From contig JAGQDJ010000633.1 in assembly GCA_022885665.1 (NCBI GenBank), forward strand, positions 992,001-1,056,000: DNA of 64,000 bases. The letters run 5' to 3'. Under the pieces are notes generated by a model that searched no databases, was not told the origin of the DNA, and worked only from the letters and a program-made list of their open reading frames with translations. The position numbers were made by a program, and so were the translations under genes. This DNA comes from Triops longicaudatus (taxonomy: Eukaryota > Arthropoda > Branchiopoda > Notostraca > Triopsidae). Of this stretch, positions 12,301 to 24,545 are shown piece after piece (position 1 is the first letter of the stretch; every line of letters starts with the position of its first letter).

Positions 12301-15300
12301 TCGATCGTGCACGGTATAGTAGGAACTCCTACAGTAAATACCTACCGAATATAATAAACGAACTTCGCTCGAGAAATTAAAGCAGTAGTCAAGACAGTGT
12401 AGCAGGTTGATACGCCTTAGCTGTGGGATATCGGACGCTTTATTATTAATTGTCTAGTAGCGCATATTTTCCAGTACCTTGCTTCCCCTAATTTTCATAT
12501 TTGTTCTCATAGTGACTTATTTACTGCACTTTTACTGCCTGTGCCATGTTGTGTAACTTTCTTCATGTCGTTTGCTTGTCGGTGTCTATCAAACAGTACG
12601 TGTTATAAACTTGCGTTGATGTGTCTCGCTTTCCTCCACGATGAAGAAAATTAAGCTTGGCGAAGTTATGCAGAGAAGTAATATGTCCTTTTGTTGTTAA
12701 ACAGTCATCTGCGCACAAGGTCTGATTGCTAAAGACAAGAGTGGGACGTCAGACCCTTACGTTACTGTCCAAGTCGGCAAAGTCAAAAAACGCACACGAA
12801 CTATGCCGCAAGAACTCAATCCCGTTTGGAATGAACGGTTTTATTTGTAAGAATACATAATTTTATTTATGGTAATTTAAAGAAAAGTAATTCTATAACT
12901 CTCGTTCCTTTTTGCTTCAAAACGTAAGTGAGTGCCACAATTCTTCGGATAGAATTAAGGTTCGCGTCTGGGACGAAGACAATGACCTTCAGTCCAAATT
13001 GCGCCAAAGATTTACTCGTGAATCGGATGACTTCTTGGGCCAAACCATCATAGAAGTAAGTCTTGTCGTGTTCCTTGTGGCGAAGCCAGAGAGATATTGA
13101 AGTAATGTGTTAATTTGTCAAAAGGTGAGGACGCTTTCGGGCGAAATGGATGTGTGGTACAATCTCGAGAAGCGTACCGATAAATCAGCCGTGTCCGGCG
13201 CAATTCGCCTGCATATAAGCGTTGAAATCAAGGGAGAAGAAAAGGTAGAAAAATTGTTCTAGAAACCCCCTTTTGGGAAGCTGCAACTGAATCCGTGCCT
13301 TGGGAGGAAAAGTAAAAACATTGTGACTTCTTGCAGGTGGCACCTTATCACGTCCAATATACTTGTCTGCACGAGAATTTGTTCCATTATCTCTCCGAGC
13401 ACGTCCACAGTGGAGGCGTCAAACTGCCCACAGCCAAAGGGGACGACGCTTGGAAAATTTACTTTGACGACTCAGCCCAAGAGATTGTGGATGAGTTTGC
13501 CATGCGGTACGGCATAGAATCCATTTACGAAGCCATGACGTAAGTTTTTCTTCTCTGACTGTGGTCCATAGCGCCACGAATGCCCAGAAGAGCGAATTTA
13601 GAACCTTTCGTGTGAGTTAACCGGCTTTTTGTGTAGGCATTTCCATTGCTTATCGACCAAGTACCTATGTCCTGGAGTACCGGCTGTCATGAGCACTCTC
13701 TTGGCCAACATCAATGCCTTTTACGCTCATACAACGGCGTCGTCAGCTGTCTCTGCCTCAGATCGCTTCGCCGCCTCCAATTTTGGCGTAATTTTTCAGT
13801 CGTTACAAGTTGCTTAGGGAGTTTCATTTCTGTTTCTCATTTGATTTGCAGAAGGAGAAGTTTGTTAAGCTACTTGACCAACTCCACAACTCGCTCCGCA
13901 TTGATCTGTCTATGTACCGCAACAATTTCCCCGCCTCCAGCCAAGAAAAGCTCATGGACCTCAAGTCTACCGTTGATTTGCTGACTAGCATAACATTCTT
14001 CCGCATGAAAGTAAATCTCCCCTTCCCGAAGAACAGAAGTGGACTATAATGTATGCATTGTAGGTACAAGAACTCAGTTCTCCACCCAGAGCAAGCACCG
14101 TAGTGAAAGACTGCGCCACAGCGTGCTTGAGATCGACTTATCAGTTCCTTTTCGATAACTGTTACGAGCTGTACAATCGTGAATACCAAGTAAGATGGTG
14201 CCTGCGACCTCACCCCTGCTCAACGTTCTTATCCACTACTATCCGAACAGGTTGACCCAGCAGAAGCCAAGAGAGACGCAGAAGATAACGGGCCACGGTT
14301 GGACAGTCTTGATTTCTGGCACAAACTTATCGCTCTCATCGTATCGGTGATTGAAGAGGACAAGAACAGCTATGCCCCAGTCTTGAATCAGTTCCCTCAG
14401 GAGTTAAATATAGGACAAGTACCTTAATTCAGTATATGTATTTTGGACCAAACTTCTCATACCGATTATTCGTTCGTATTCATTATGAAATAGCTTTCAG
14501 CTTACATTATGTGGACTCAGTTTGCCGTCGATATGAAGTATGCATTAGAGGAGCACGAGCAGCACCGATTATGCAAATCCTCCGCATACATGAACCTTCA
14601 TTTCAAGGTTAAGTGGCTCTACAACCATTACGTCAAAGACTTACCACAGTATAAAGGTGCAGTCCCTGAATACCCTGCGTAAGTATTGTACTCGTTTCAA
14701 AGTTCGGGAAAGAGGGGACACTGTACACATTGCTTTTGATGCCTAGGTGGTTCGAGCCTTTTGTTATGCAATGGCTCAATGAAAACGATGACGTTTCCTT
14801 GGAATATCTGCACGGTGCCTTTAAGCGCGATAAGCAAGACGGAGTAAGTACATCTTGTATTCTTTTTTTTTTTTTTTGAGATTCGTGTCTTTATAAACTG
14901 TAATTAACACTTCAGGCTTTGATTTTCCGGCGTGAAATTTCTATACTAACTGTGGTGTTAATTTCCTACCATCAATCCCCTCTCCACAAATTTAGTTCCA
15001 GCGAAGCAGTGAGCACGCCTTATTTTCCACTTCGGTGGTTGACATCTTCACGCAACTGACGCAGTGCTTCGATGTCGTCTCCAAACTCGAGTGTCCCGAT
15101 CCAGAGATCTGGAAACGCTTTATGAAACGTTTCGCTAAGACGATTGTCAAAGTTCTGCTAGCTTATGCCGACATCGTTAAAAAGGAATTCCCCCAGCTTT
15201 CCAAAGACGAGCGAATTGTAAGTTTTGCTTTGATAAAAAATGAATGTTCTTCTATCGTGCCTCTTCAATGTGTCTAGTCCTGCACCCTAATGAACAATAT

Positions 15301-18300
15301 CCAGCAACTGCGGGTGCAGTTAGAAAAAATGTTTGAGCAAATGGGCGGCGCAAAATTGGAAGAAGACGCGGCGAACATTCTGAAAGAACTGCAACAGAGC
15401 CTCAATGGGGTCCTCGACGAACTCGCTCAACAGTTCGCAAAAAGGTTTCTCCTCGTTTTTTTTCCCCTTTTGTAGTTAATGTTATCATATTCTGAAATCG
15501 ATTTGCTTATGTGTAAATTTTCTTGTTTAGCTTGGAGCCCCGAATAACTGCCAGCGTCCGTGAAGTTGGAGACTTGCTGTCCCAGATTAAAGGGGGCGGT
15601 CAAGTAGCTCTCAATCAACCATCCCAACGCAATGCCGTAGCGACGGAAGCTGACGAAGTGCTCCGGCCGCTCATGGATCTCTTGGATGGTAAGGCTCAAT
15701 CTGTCAGGCCTCCGTAACATTGGTTAACCCCATCTACGAAATAGGATCGCTGTCTTTATACGCTGACTCCTGCGAAAAGGCGGTACTGAAGCGCTTGCTG
15801 AAAGAGTTGTGGAAGATTGTGATGCACACCATGGAGAAAACGGTAGTCTTGCCACCTATGACAGATAAGAGCGTAAGCAAAAATAAAAGGAACTTGAGTT
15901 CTACTATAAACTTTTTTCCTTTTCTAGATGATCCTGAAAAATCTCACAGACAACGCCAAGAATTTGGCCGCCAATGCTAAGATAGAAGACATGTCACGGC
16001 TGTTTAAGAATAGCATGGCTGGCAAACAAGACGTTAAAAGCGCTCTGAGCGGTGTTATGGTAGGTTTTTCGTTGCTTTTGAGAAATGGACACCAAATTAA
16101 TGTTTCGATTTACAGGAGTTCGAGAAGAATTTAACGCCCAAACAGTGTGCGGTACTGGATGTCGCCTTAGATACCATCAAGCAATATTTCCACGCAGGTG
16201 GCAATGGGCTCAAGAAGAACTTCCTTGAGAAGTCTCCTGAACTCCAGTCTTTGCGTTATGCCTTGTCACTATATACGCAAACGACGGACACTCTTATCAA
16301 GACGTTTGTCTCAAGTCAAACGAACCAAGGTACACTCATACATATACGAAAGAAAAAAAGACTTGCTATTACTTTCATCGATTTCAATAATTGCAAAGTA
16401 TCTTCGAGAACTTTGGAAAATGAAGTTCAGGAAGATACTTTCTAGACAAGCGTAACTTTTTCAAAAAAAAAAAAAGAAAGAAATGACATGGCATATCTTC
16501 TATGCAGTGCCTATCAATGCCCAAGCCGAATGGCGGAAAGGCAAAAATGCCTGCAAGCAGAACCTCGAAACAGATGAAGATAATAGTCAAACCGTGCCAG
16601 AAGGCGAAGATAAGCCTTCAGCTGTCATTACCAACAAAAAGCACAAAAAGAGCGGCGTTGACAACAATCAAAGTACTAGCGGTTTTGTAGGCCCGATTTC
16701 TGCTGCTAGACGTTCTAGTTGAGGATTCAAAATAGTAGTAATGGAGAAGTTAGTCTTAGTTGTAGGTCTGAGGTAGCAAACGTTCGAATCCGGCGGCTTA
16801 GTAATAACAGTAGCATGGTATGTTGGAAGTAGTACCTTGAGCGCTTTGTGTTGTTAATAACCAGTCATTTATACTATGTTTCCAATTTGCATTTCTTCTA
16901 AGGTCATTGTATACTTCTTAGTGAGCGAAATTCCATTCTCGCGAACATGTGGATCCTTTTTTTTAACAAAATGGGATTTTAAATAGCTTGTCTTGTGCTC
17001 CTTCTTCTTCTCTTTACAAGTATGGCTTATAAGTATTACTTCATTGTTCGGTTAGAACGGTGAACTTCAAAAGCAGTATTCTTCAAAATGCTTTCAGTCA
17101 TCTAAGTTGTCAAGCAGTCGTGGAAGGCGTAAGTCATGGCTTGCAAGATTGAGTGACGAGCAAAAGCTGTTCAAACGGATTTGTATGGCATCAGTCATGC
17201 AAAGCATGGAAAAGTTGCCTGTCAAGCGATCATCCGCAATGACCCATTCGACGGCTGCTTAGCACGGCAAAAAGTTCTGAGCTCAAAAGTTAAAGAGACA
17301 CATTTCCTAACCTTACGTGTCTCTCGGTATGAGTGCAATCTGACAATAATCTTATATACTTTTAACATCAAATGTTGCTCCGGAAGGAGTGCAAGCTTTA
17401 ATATACCTCGCGTTAAAAAAAAAAAAAAAAAAAAAAAAAACCGGAAGAAAAGGGGCAGTATTATTCATTCGTACAATTCATCGCAAAACGCTCAAGTGAA
17501 CAACAAAGTTCTGTAGACTAGAAAACGAAGTGTAGTGTGTGACTTTTAATAGTTTAGAATTGTGCATGCGTACGTACACGAAGCTGTATTAATACGATAA
17601 CATTTCAAGATGTGTCGAGCGTTGAGGAAGGCAGCGTGGGCGAAGTTTCCGTGCAAGTTGACTTGTTTACCCATCCCGGTACAGGCGAACATAAAGTCAC
17701 AGTTAAAGGTGAGACCAAATTCTTGTCATTATAGATTATTGCTACACATTCTCCATTTTCCCCTGCAGTGGTAGCCGCAAATGATCTCAAGTGGCCCGTG
17801 GTGTCCGGCATGTTCCGTGCCTTCGTAGAAGTCAATCTTATTGGTCCTCATTTGGCTGACAAGAAAAGGAAGCACGCAACTAAGTCGAAATCCAATAGCT
17901 GGTCTCCCAAATATAACGAAACCTTCCACTTGTAATTAAAATTCTGAATGTAAAATTTATCCATTTAACGTCATTTTATTTCCAGTGTTATCGGTAACGA
18001 AGAGCAACTGGATGCCTTTGAGCTTCATATTTGCGTTAAGGACTATTGTTTTGCCAGGGACGATCGTTTGGTAGGAGTGGCAGTGATGCAACTACGAGAT
18101 ATCGTCGAACAGGTACTTTCGATGAGAATGGCCGTCGCTGTTGAAGTAACTTGTTCTTTGTTACAAGGGTTCGTGTGCGTGTTGGCTGTCGTTGGGCAAA
18201 CGATGTTACATGGATGAAACTGGCTGGACCATTCTCCGCATTTTGTCTCAAAGAACCAACGACGAAGTGGCCCGGGAATTTGTCAAGCTGAAATCAGAAG

Positions 18301-18338
18301 TTCGTCCCGAAGATCCTGCTGCCATGCCAAACACTTAA
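868..18338 (+). CDS. unc-13: Unc-13/Munc13 synaptic vesicle priming protein (27 coding exons)
   Basis: Presynaptic priming factor that opens syntaxin through its MUN domain and is tuned by diacylglycerol (C1) and calcium (C2B). Exons: 868-6339, 9520-9563, 10002-10092, 10349-10423, 10603-10822, 10908-11028, 11170-11276 (or 11754-11860), 12705-12846, 12929-13055, 13125-13244, 13337-13539, 13637-13787, 13852-14010, 14064-14189, 14251-14418, 14494-14678, 14747-14843, 14996-15217, 15278-15444, 15531-15688, 15745-15872, 15928-16059, 16116-16329, 17610-17708, 17769-17931, 17986-18112, 18168-18338. All phases join, giving 9189 nt and about 3062 residues. The C1 domain (about aa 1910-1965) has the full HxnC-CxxC-CxxC-HxxC-C zinc pattern. 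C2B (about 2045-2150) has DKSGTSDPY and VWDEDND, so its calcium ligands are present. MUN follows, then a C-terminal C2C with ANDLKW in loop 1, lacking the usual aspartates as in other Munc13 proteins. ATG 868 is the first after an in-frame stop. Confidence 0.97.
6340..9519 (+). other. Intron 1 of unc-13 (3.18 kb)
   Basis: The longest intron of the window, bounded by GTAAGA and TTCTCTTAG. Its small open frames, including a 156-codon minus-strand frame at 8734-9204, have no domain or splice support. TATA-like runs occur near 7257-7264 and 8478-8495. It could hold an alternative promoter for a shorter Unc-13 isoform, but I cannot identify an alternative first exon. A 12-base direct repeat (TTTATTCGCGTC) sits near 7449 and 7483. 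Confidence 0.5.
10221..10229 (+). other. Possible 9-nt micro-exon of unc-13
   Basis: In the intron between SEL and TMAATK, the sequence CTATAG|GTGCTTAAG|GTAAAA has both splice dinucleotides. It would add Val-Leu-Lys in frame (phase 0 on both sides). Conserved Munc13 proteins join the flanking residues directly, so if real it is optional. Short AG...GT pairs arise by chance. Confidence 0.2.
11170..11276 (+). CDS. unc-13: unc-13 alternative exon A before C2B (canonical)
   Basis: A 107-nt exon, entered with an AG carry and left with a G carry. It encodes DTFTIDDQVHINHMKTIKQ followed by SVLDGTSKWSAKIAIT, the highly conserved Munc13 segment between C1 and C2B. This is the form expected in most Munc13 proteins. 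It is followed 477 nt later by a same-size paralogous exon. Confidence 0.9.
11754..11860 (+). CDS. unc-13: unc-13 alternative exon B before C2B (divergent duplicate)
   Basis: Also exactly 107 nt, preceded by CCGCAG and followed by GTACCC, with the same entry and exit phases as exon A. It encodes MTFSIDPDTHIDSLEQAES followed by SVLEGTANWSCKIAVT. By eye 17 of 35 residues match exon A, including GT..W and KIA. Lysines in the MKTIKQ part are replaced by acidic residues (LEQAES). Using both exons together would break the frame, so mutually exclusive use is inferred. Confidence 0.85.
16508..16722 (+). CDS. unc-13: Possible alternative terminal exon of unc-13 (skips C2C)
   Basis: A good acceptor (ATCTTCTATGCAG) follows the exon ending at 16329, and the G carry is completed to Val. 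The frame then runs 71 residues, rich in Lys, Glu, Asn and Ser, to a TGA at 16720-16722. Splicing here instead of to 17610 would give an Unc-13 that ends after MUN and lacks the C2C domain. No AATAAA is visible between this stop and 17609, which weakens the case. No family resemblance was recognised. Confidence 0.35.
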
Positions 18339-19602
18339 AGCCTAGGTTGAAAAGTGTTTGAACAAAAAGGAGAGAATAACACAGAAAAAGCGTCGTCACA
18401 CGTCAAGTCTTCCCCTTTCGTTTCTCTAGTCTCAAGTTATCTGCATCGATTCAAACTCATCGTTGTCTTGCGTCGCCAAAACGATAGCCGAGTCGCAACC
18501 ATTCCACCATTTCATCCCATATTGCGTGCCTTTTGACTATGGACATATATTTAAGACCTATATACTACACATTTCCCATTTTATCCTTCCGAACTCGTTC
18601 ACACTACACACATGTAAAAGAAAACATCTTGGGACTTGTTCGTTATAGTTTGTAGGAAGTTGTAATGGACCAAAAACTAACCAATGGACTTACTAAATCG
18701 ACCCGTCTGCCGCCACTTCAGCCCCGTTGCACTGCATGACCTCCGAGTACTTCAGATGTTCACGTTGAATTGCTACCGCCAAGTCCCAAGCATGGTTTCT
18801 GATAGGGGTTCTTAACTTATTGTCTCTCACAACTGCCTGAAAACTGGAACGGGAAAGCATACCTCTCGATGAGTTAAGAGCCCTTGAATCAAATCGTGGC
18901 TTTGCGCAGAAAAAAACGTAAGTTAACTTCCTGAACCATCATTCGGCATTCGCTTCTCTTTCTGACTATATCATGTGGCTTTTCACCATATCAGCATATT
19001 GTAATTACGTGAGGTGCGCTGTAGGTTCCCCTGGCTTGAGTTTTCCCCGAGGTCATGAGGTGAGAAAGCTTTTACCAAAACAACCTCTCGCACAAAAATT
19101 GCGTGTTTGTATATCCAGACGTTTGCAAACGGGCGCGAACATATATAACATACACATGTAAAGCAGAATCACAAGCACTCGAACTTCCGAACGAAAAGAA
19201 AATTCCGGGCACGAAACGACTAAGCTGCGTCTAGTCAGTAAAAATGTTGACTTACCTTTCAAATAATTTTACTGTTTTCCTCTTTCTCTTCTGACTCTAC
19301 AAAAAAGCTTAGAAAAATGAAAAATTACAAAAATAGCAACAAAACTTGATCCCATCACCGTGATACTGTATAAATCGTCGGAAAATTTCTATCTTTATTC
19401 CTACAATCGCATGCCTGTGTACAGTTTACATGAGTGAATGACGCGTGTTGCGTTTCTCTTTCATTGTATGTATCAAGAGCCATTGCTGACAAAACCATCT
19501 TTAGTATTCATTATTGTTGACGTTCCCAATCGTTCTGGTCCTCAGTCTCCTCCCAATACAACTCATTTACAGAATGCTGCTGGAGAAGGGTAACACGAAA
19601 AT
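18339..19602. other. Convergent intergenic region, unc-13 and JAK 3' ends
   Basis: Tail-to-tail spacing of about 1.26 kb. It should contain both 3' UTRs. No coding exon is supported; the short frames have no splice or domain evidence. I see no AATAAA on the plus strand for unc-13. Confidence 0.5.
19394..19399 (-). terminator. Putative poly(A) signal of the JAK gene
   Basis: TTTATT on the plus strand reads AATAAA on the minus strand, about 205 nt after the JAK stop codon. Assignment is by position only. Confidence 0.45.
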
Positions 19603-22600
19603 TTAATAGTGCGTTTCCAGGTAACGAATCTTTTGAAGCAGCTCGGAAAAGGAAGGTCGTTGATGGGGATCGAGGGACCAACAAGGTCGCATAAGGTCGC
19701 GATACACAAGTTGGGGGCACTCTTTGGGACAACTCAATCGCTCACCTCGCTGCAACGCGAATAAAAGGCTTTTCTGGTCTGCCGTTAACTGCGGACGTTC
19801 GCCTCGGGAGAACATTTCGAACAACGTAACACCATACGACCATACGTCCGACTGGACCGAGAATTTACCATACTGGAAAATTTCTGGGGCATACCTATAG
19901 AAAATTAAACATTCCGCCATTACGTACGATTCGCTCCGGTTCAATCAATAACGCGTAATGGAACCTCGCTTCGCTTTAATGGGATCAGTGGTATTACGTT
20001 TAATTAAAGAGATTAAAGAGCTTTAATAAAAGCGTTCGAAAACGTTAGAGCCTTTGCTATATTTACGTTATTAAATGAGCAATACCATTGGCCTTTTAAG
20101 CTTAGTTAGAGCAAAACGAGCTTTTCACAAAGCAATACGGGTATAATACCAAGCGAAAGGTAGACCGCGGCTCTGAGTTTTAATTCTGTAGTAGCCGTGG
20201 CTTCCCACATGTTGAGCTAAGCCGAAGTCGGAGATCTTGACTTGGTCGTCAGATGCTACTAAAATATTTCTGGCCGCCAAATCTCGATGGACAATCTCCT
20301 TTTCACCCAAGTAATTCATACCCTGTAGGAAGCACAATGTTATTTCAGGCAAAAGACTATTACAACGTCTTGGAAATAATTATAGACAAATCCTGAACAA
20401 ATTTGTTATTGTTTGTGTAGCTTACCTCGGCAATATCTTCAGCAAACTTCAGCAACTGGGCATTTGTAATGCTCTCCTTTTTGGTTTTTAAGAAAGTTTC
20501 CAACGAACCACCCGGCACGTATTCCATGACTAAAAGTATATCGGGAATTTCGACGACGCCCTTTATTTCCACAATGTTGGGGTGCCGTAGTGTTTTCATT
20601 ATCGTGATCTCGCGCAAAAGGTCCTCAACGGCACTTGAGTCGTTGAGGTTCACATTCTTTACACGTTTCACTGCTACAGTCTCGTAGCCATCACCACTTT
20701 TAAGCATTCCTTTCCACACTTCTCCAAAGTTACCCTAGAGACCAAGACAAGAGCAATAAAGTCAGAAAAGTGACAACGTTTAAGAACTCATATATTAACC
20801 TGTCCTATCCGATGACCCAACTCGACTTGACAGCGATCTAAGACGAAGTTTTCCGACATACTAGATCCCATACTCATCTCATCGAAGGAAAACGCAGAGG
20901 CGGATGAATGTAAAATTACGCCTGACAGTAAGCAATCTAGCGATGGCTTTTCCAAAACGGGCTACAAAGAAATTTTCAACCTTCGCAAATGGCATGTAAA
21001 GACACGCTACCTCAGCCTTGACAACAGGTTCTTCTGACCAGTCCGAATCACCCAAATGGAAAGTTGGAACAGCACGTGACCCGCTAGAAAACTGGATTAA
21101 ATCTGATTCGTTACTTCCAGCCTGCATGGGATTCAACAAGTCCGTTTGCGTTGCAAGACTCGACTCCAAGGACGTTAACGCTAAATTTCAAAGCAAAACG
21201 TGAACGAGTAGTCGCAGAAAGCGATTTACATACTGGTTTCAGACGTCGACATATTAAGATCACCCATTAGAGTCGCAGTATCATCTTCTGATGTATCGAC
21301 AGAGGTATACGTATGTTTCCGCCTCGAATTAAATACTGCAGAATATAAATAAATAGGAGTTACTACATAGAAGGAAAACCTTCCCCTTCACTTCCTCAGT
21401 ACCTTCACACAAAATCTGGTTGATATCGCGCATGATAGCTTGAGCTCGTTTTCTTTGATGGACGTCTTCGATCCAACAATCGCGCATTATTCGAAAAATG
21501 TCCTTCGAACACTTGACTGGCCGAGTCAGCATGAAACCTTCAGCAATTATTGTATTTAAAAAACGATTAAAATAAATAAATAGAAGTTTTCAGAAGTCTC
21601 TAGTACATTTAATTGGTGAAAGAGTCGGTTTCTGTCCATACGAGAAAATTTCCCACAACGTAGTCCCAAACGCCCACACGTCTGCTGCTTGAGATTTCTG
21701 AGCTAAGTGTGGCTTACCACGGAACTCTATTGGAATCCACGGCAACCTTGGGAAACACAAGAATTGCATATCTCATCAAAAGGATACTGAAGTCTAGTTC
21801 CGTACTCATCTTCATCTTCACTGGGCAACCCAGGATCTGCTAATTTGACTCGAAATTTATCTTCGTTGTACGATTCCACAAGAACATTGCGACACCGAAT
21901 ATTTCCGTGAACGAATCCGTTTTCTTCCTACATCCAGAACTCCTTCTCGTACATAAAATCTCAACAACGTATCCATACTATTACCAGGTACCACAAAGCT
22001 TTGGCAAGATAGGTACCAGCTTCAACGAGGTCGACCTCTTGCAGAGTGGCTTCGTGTTCTCCTAAAAAACGATCCAAAGGTCCCAAGGGTAAGAATTCCA
22101 TAACCAACGAAAAAGGCTGTTTCAGAAGCACCCCGTATTGGATTACGATACACTCCGACATCCAGAAGATGGAACGATAAGTTTTTTCAATGAAATCCTA
22201 TTGGTGAAACAAAAAGGGTGATTAAACGGTCTAAGTACGAACCACTGCCAATAGGTAAATGGAATAATATCAGTTACCTGATGCAAGTCTTGGTACAACT
22301 CCGGCTTTATAAACTTCCGGACCACTTCAAGTCTAGTGTTGGCATCTTTTTCCCAGACATGTCGTTGGACTAGAGTAAATTTGCCTTTCATCAATCCCAT
22401 GTCCGGTTTATTATACACAAGCAGTGAGCTAGCAGGAATGCATACTGGTAACGCGCGACCAGACGAATCCCAGCTCATATTCGACTCCCGTCTTTTACGG
22501 CACAAAAGTAAGCCGGATTTATCTAGAACAAATGAACACTCAACTGACGTATAATACAAAGATAATAAATACCATATTCTGAAGGTAATAGGCAATCGGT

Positions 22601-24061
22601 TAACTTAATTTCCCCTTCTTCTTTATAATGGATAATTAGTTCGGTCAACGACGGGAAGCGTACATCGAAGCCCTCGATACCCCATTTCCCCTCGTTATTG
22701 GATTTTATAAGCAGCGTTTTAGGTCGCTCACTTATCAACAAAATTTAAAAGACTTTTCAGTTGACTTCACAGAAAGAAAAATTTAAAACTTGCCTCCCAT
22801 CTATGCAGACGTCCAAATAATACTGGTCATACTCGGATTCATTTTCCCGCATCATGTAAGAGCCAGGTTTGTTGTTGCGTTTTTCACTAAGTTTTTGACA
22901 CGCAAACGCGAGCCTATACGAAAATAAATTCAAAAATTTAATAAAATGACTAAAAATTAAAGAAAGTTGAATGACGCAAGAGGATTTATAAGGACAATAA
23001 TTAATAAATTTTCTGTACCCTACAGGACCGTGACACTTCATGGCACACAGCTTAAGAACAGACGGAGTGCACATTTCTCCACATAGGTCAAAAGTCCATT
23101 TTTCCATCAAGCGATAATAACCACTGAGGCAGCTAACGAAACTTTGAAGACAAGCGGACGATTTGATGCGTAAATAAATAGGGATACCGTTTTTCCGAGA
23201 TATTTCTACCCGGCCATCTCCACTTTTGGAAATGAAACACAAGTCTTCAATGGAGCAGAGGTGCAATGAGCGCTAAAACAAAAGCAACCCGTCAGAAAAC
23301 AAAATGTGAAGGAAAATCTATAAAATTCTTACATCTCTGGGAAACTGTAACGACAGCCCGGGTTGCTCTTCGTTGAACGGGCTGATAACTGCTTGTACTT
23401 CGGTCAATACGCCATGGTTATCCCACTCAACGACGTAGGTTTCTCTCAAGTAGTCCGGTGCTTCTTTAAATATGCGTTTAAGGTACTGCACTTTAACAAA
23501 ATTGATACTGGACGGAGGATTATTTTCAATTTCTTTCCAATTCTTCCGGATTGGATTTTTTATGAACATGCTCTTCTGAACTTCCTTTGGCAAAAACCTT
23601 TTGTATTCGTTCCAAACAGTCTCTCTGTTTGTTCCTTTGTTTTCTAAGAAGTACCGATACATATCAGCCGTTCCTAAGCCAAAGGCAGTTTTTAAGTTAG
23701 CGTTTAGCGCCTCGATACGCCCACGTATGAAATCGTGACGTGTTTGCGAAAAATAATAGTTGAATGCGGCTTCGTCACATTGTAAAAGCTCTTCGGTAAA
23801 AGCAGGATGAAAGCGCAGGCGAAAGCAATATGCACTAACTGAAGGGTCGTTGGGGATTTCATAGTGTGGACTTAGCCAATACTCCGAATTCGCAGGAGTA
23901 AGACCGAACAGATGACGTGCTGCCGGCTTAATGCCCAGTACATATCGGCAGCAATAGACACAGACATCTTCTGCAGTCTTGATCCCTGAAGTAATCGTCA
24001 CCACTACATCACTTCGGTCAAAAACGGACAGACGTATCGTGAACATTTCATTCGACTCCAT
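19603..24061 (-). CDS. hop: Janus kinase (JAK/hopscotch-like), 15 coding exons
   Basis: Cytokine-receptor-associated tyrosine kinase that phosphorylates receptors and STAT proteins. Exons in transcript order: 24061-23333, 23272-23019, 22913-22794, 22730-22573, 22522-22278, 22197-21985, 21927-21806, 21746-21607, 21537-21403, 21335-21234, 21180-21011, 20877-20800, 20734-20426, 20322-20150, 19894-19603; 3240 nt, 1079 residues. FERM covers about aa 1-300. An SH2 (about 300-420) contains PGSYMMRENE. The JH2 pseudokinase (about 450-705) has HGN for HRD and DPG for DFG. The JH1 kinase (about 809-1079) has GQGNFGEV, VAVKRVK, HRDLAARN, SDFGLA, paired activation-loop tyrosines (GYYR) and WYAPE, so it should be catalytic. 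ATG 24061 follows an in-frame stop. One donor (after 22794) is GC. Exon joins in the JH1-JH2 linker are the least certain part. Confidence 0.94.
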
Positions 24062-24545
24062 CCGAACAGTTTCCTGACCCCAAATGAAACAAAGACTAAG
24101 TATTCATCTGTTTTAGTAAGGGACGAAAGAGCCCGAAAATCAAAAGACCCCACGTAGTGTAAAGTAGTTGATATTTTAGTTAACCATTAGATGGTAACTT
24201 CTAGGTGCAAACTATTAGCAAAAAGGGGGTTTGAGGGTTTCAAAACCCACGACACTTTTATTTTAGAACGACGAACGTGGGCTCTTTTGTCTTTAGAGCT
24301 CTTTAGTCTCCTATCCATCTGTTTTACAATAGTGTTAACAGCAATCCTTAAGCGTAGCTCTCAAAAACGCAGAAAATGTGCAAACTTGCACCAAACGAAA
24401 CTGAAATGGTTGAACAGGTTTGTTTTTGTTATTGTCGTGGGAGTAAAATTTGAAACGCGAAACACTGTTATTTTTAAAGTCTCAAATTTTTATTCATTCG
24501 CCATCTATTGAGCGTCTGCCTCAAAAATCCTGTTTACCAACAAAA
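24062..24545. promoter_or_regulatory. Divergent promoter region of JAK and PP6
   Basis: The two start codons face away from each other only 484 nt apart, so this stretch must hold both 5' UTRs and probably a shared bidirectional promoter. No TATA box is obvious. Short frames here are not supported as genes. Confidence 0.5.

Noticed and set aside
16778..16793. GTTCGAATCC, resembling a tRNA B box
   Set aside because: The flanking bases do not form a T-arm stem (AAACG against CCGGC pairs at one position) and no A box or acceptor stem is seen, so it is not a tRNA.
17416..17440. Poly(A) run as a retroposed gene end
   Set aside because: No gene-like sequence or target-site duplication flanks it; it sits in an unc-13 intron and looks like simple repeat.
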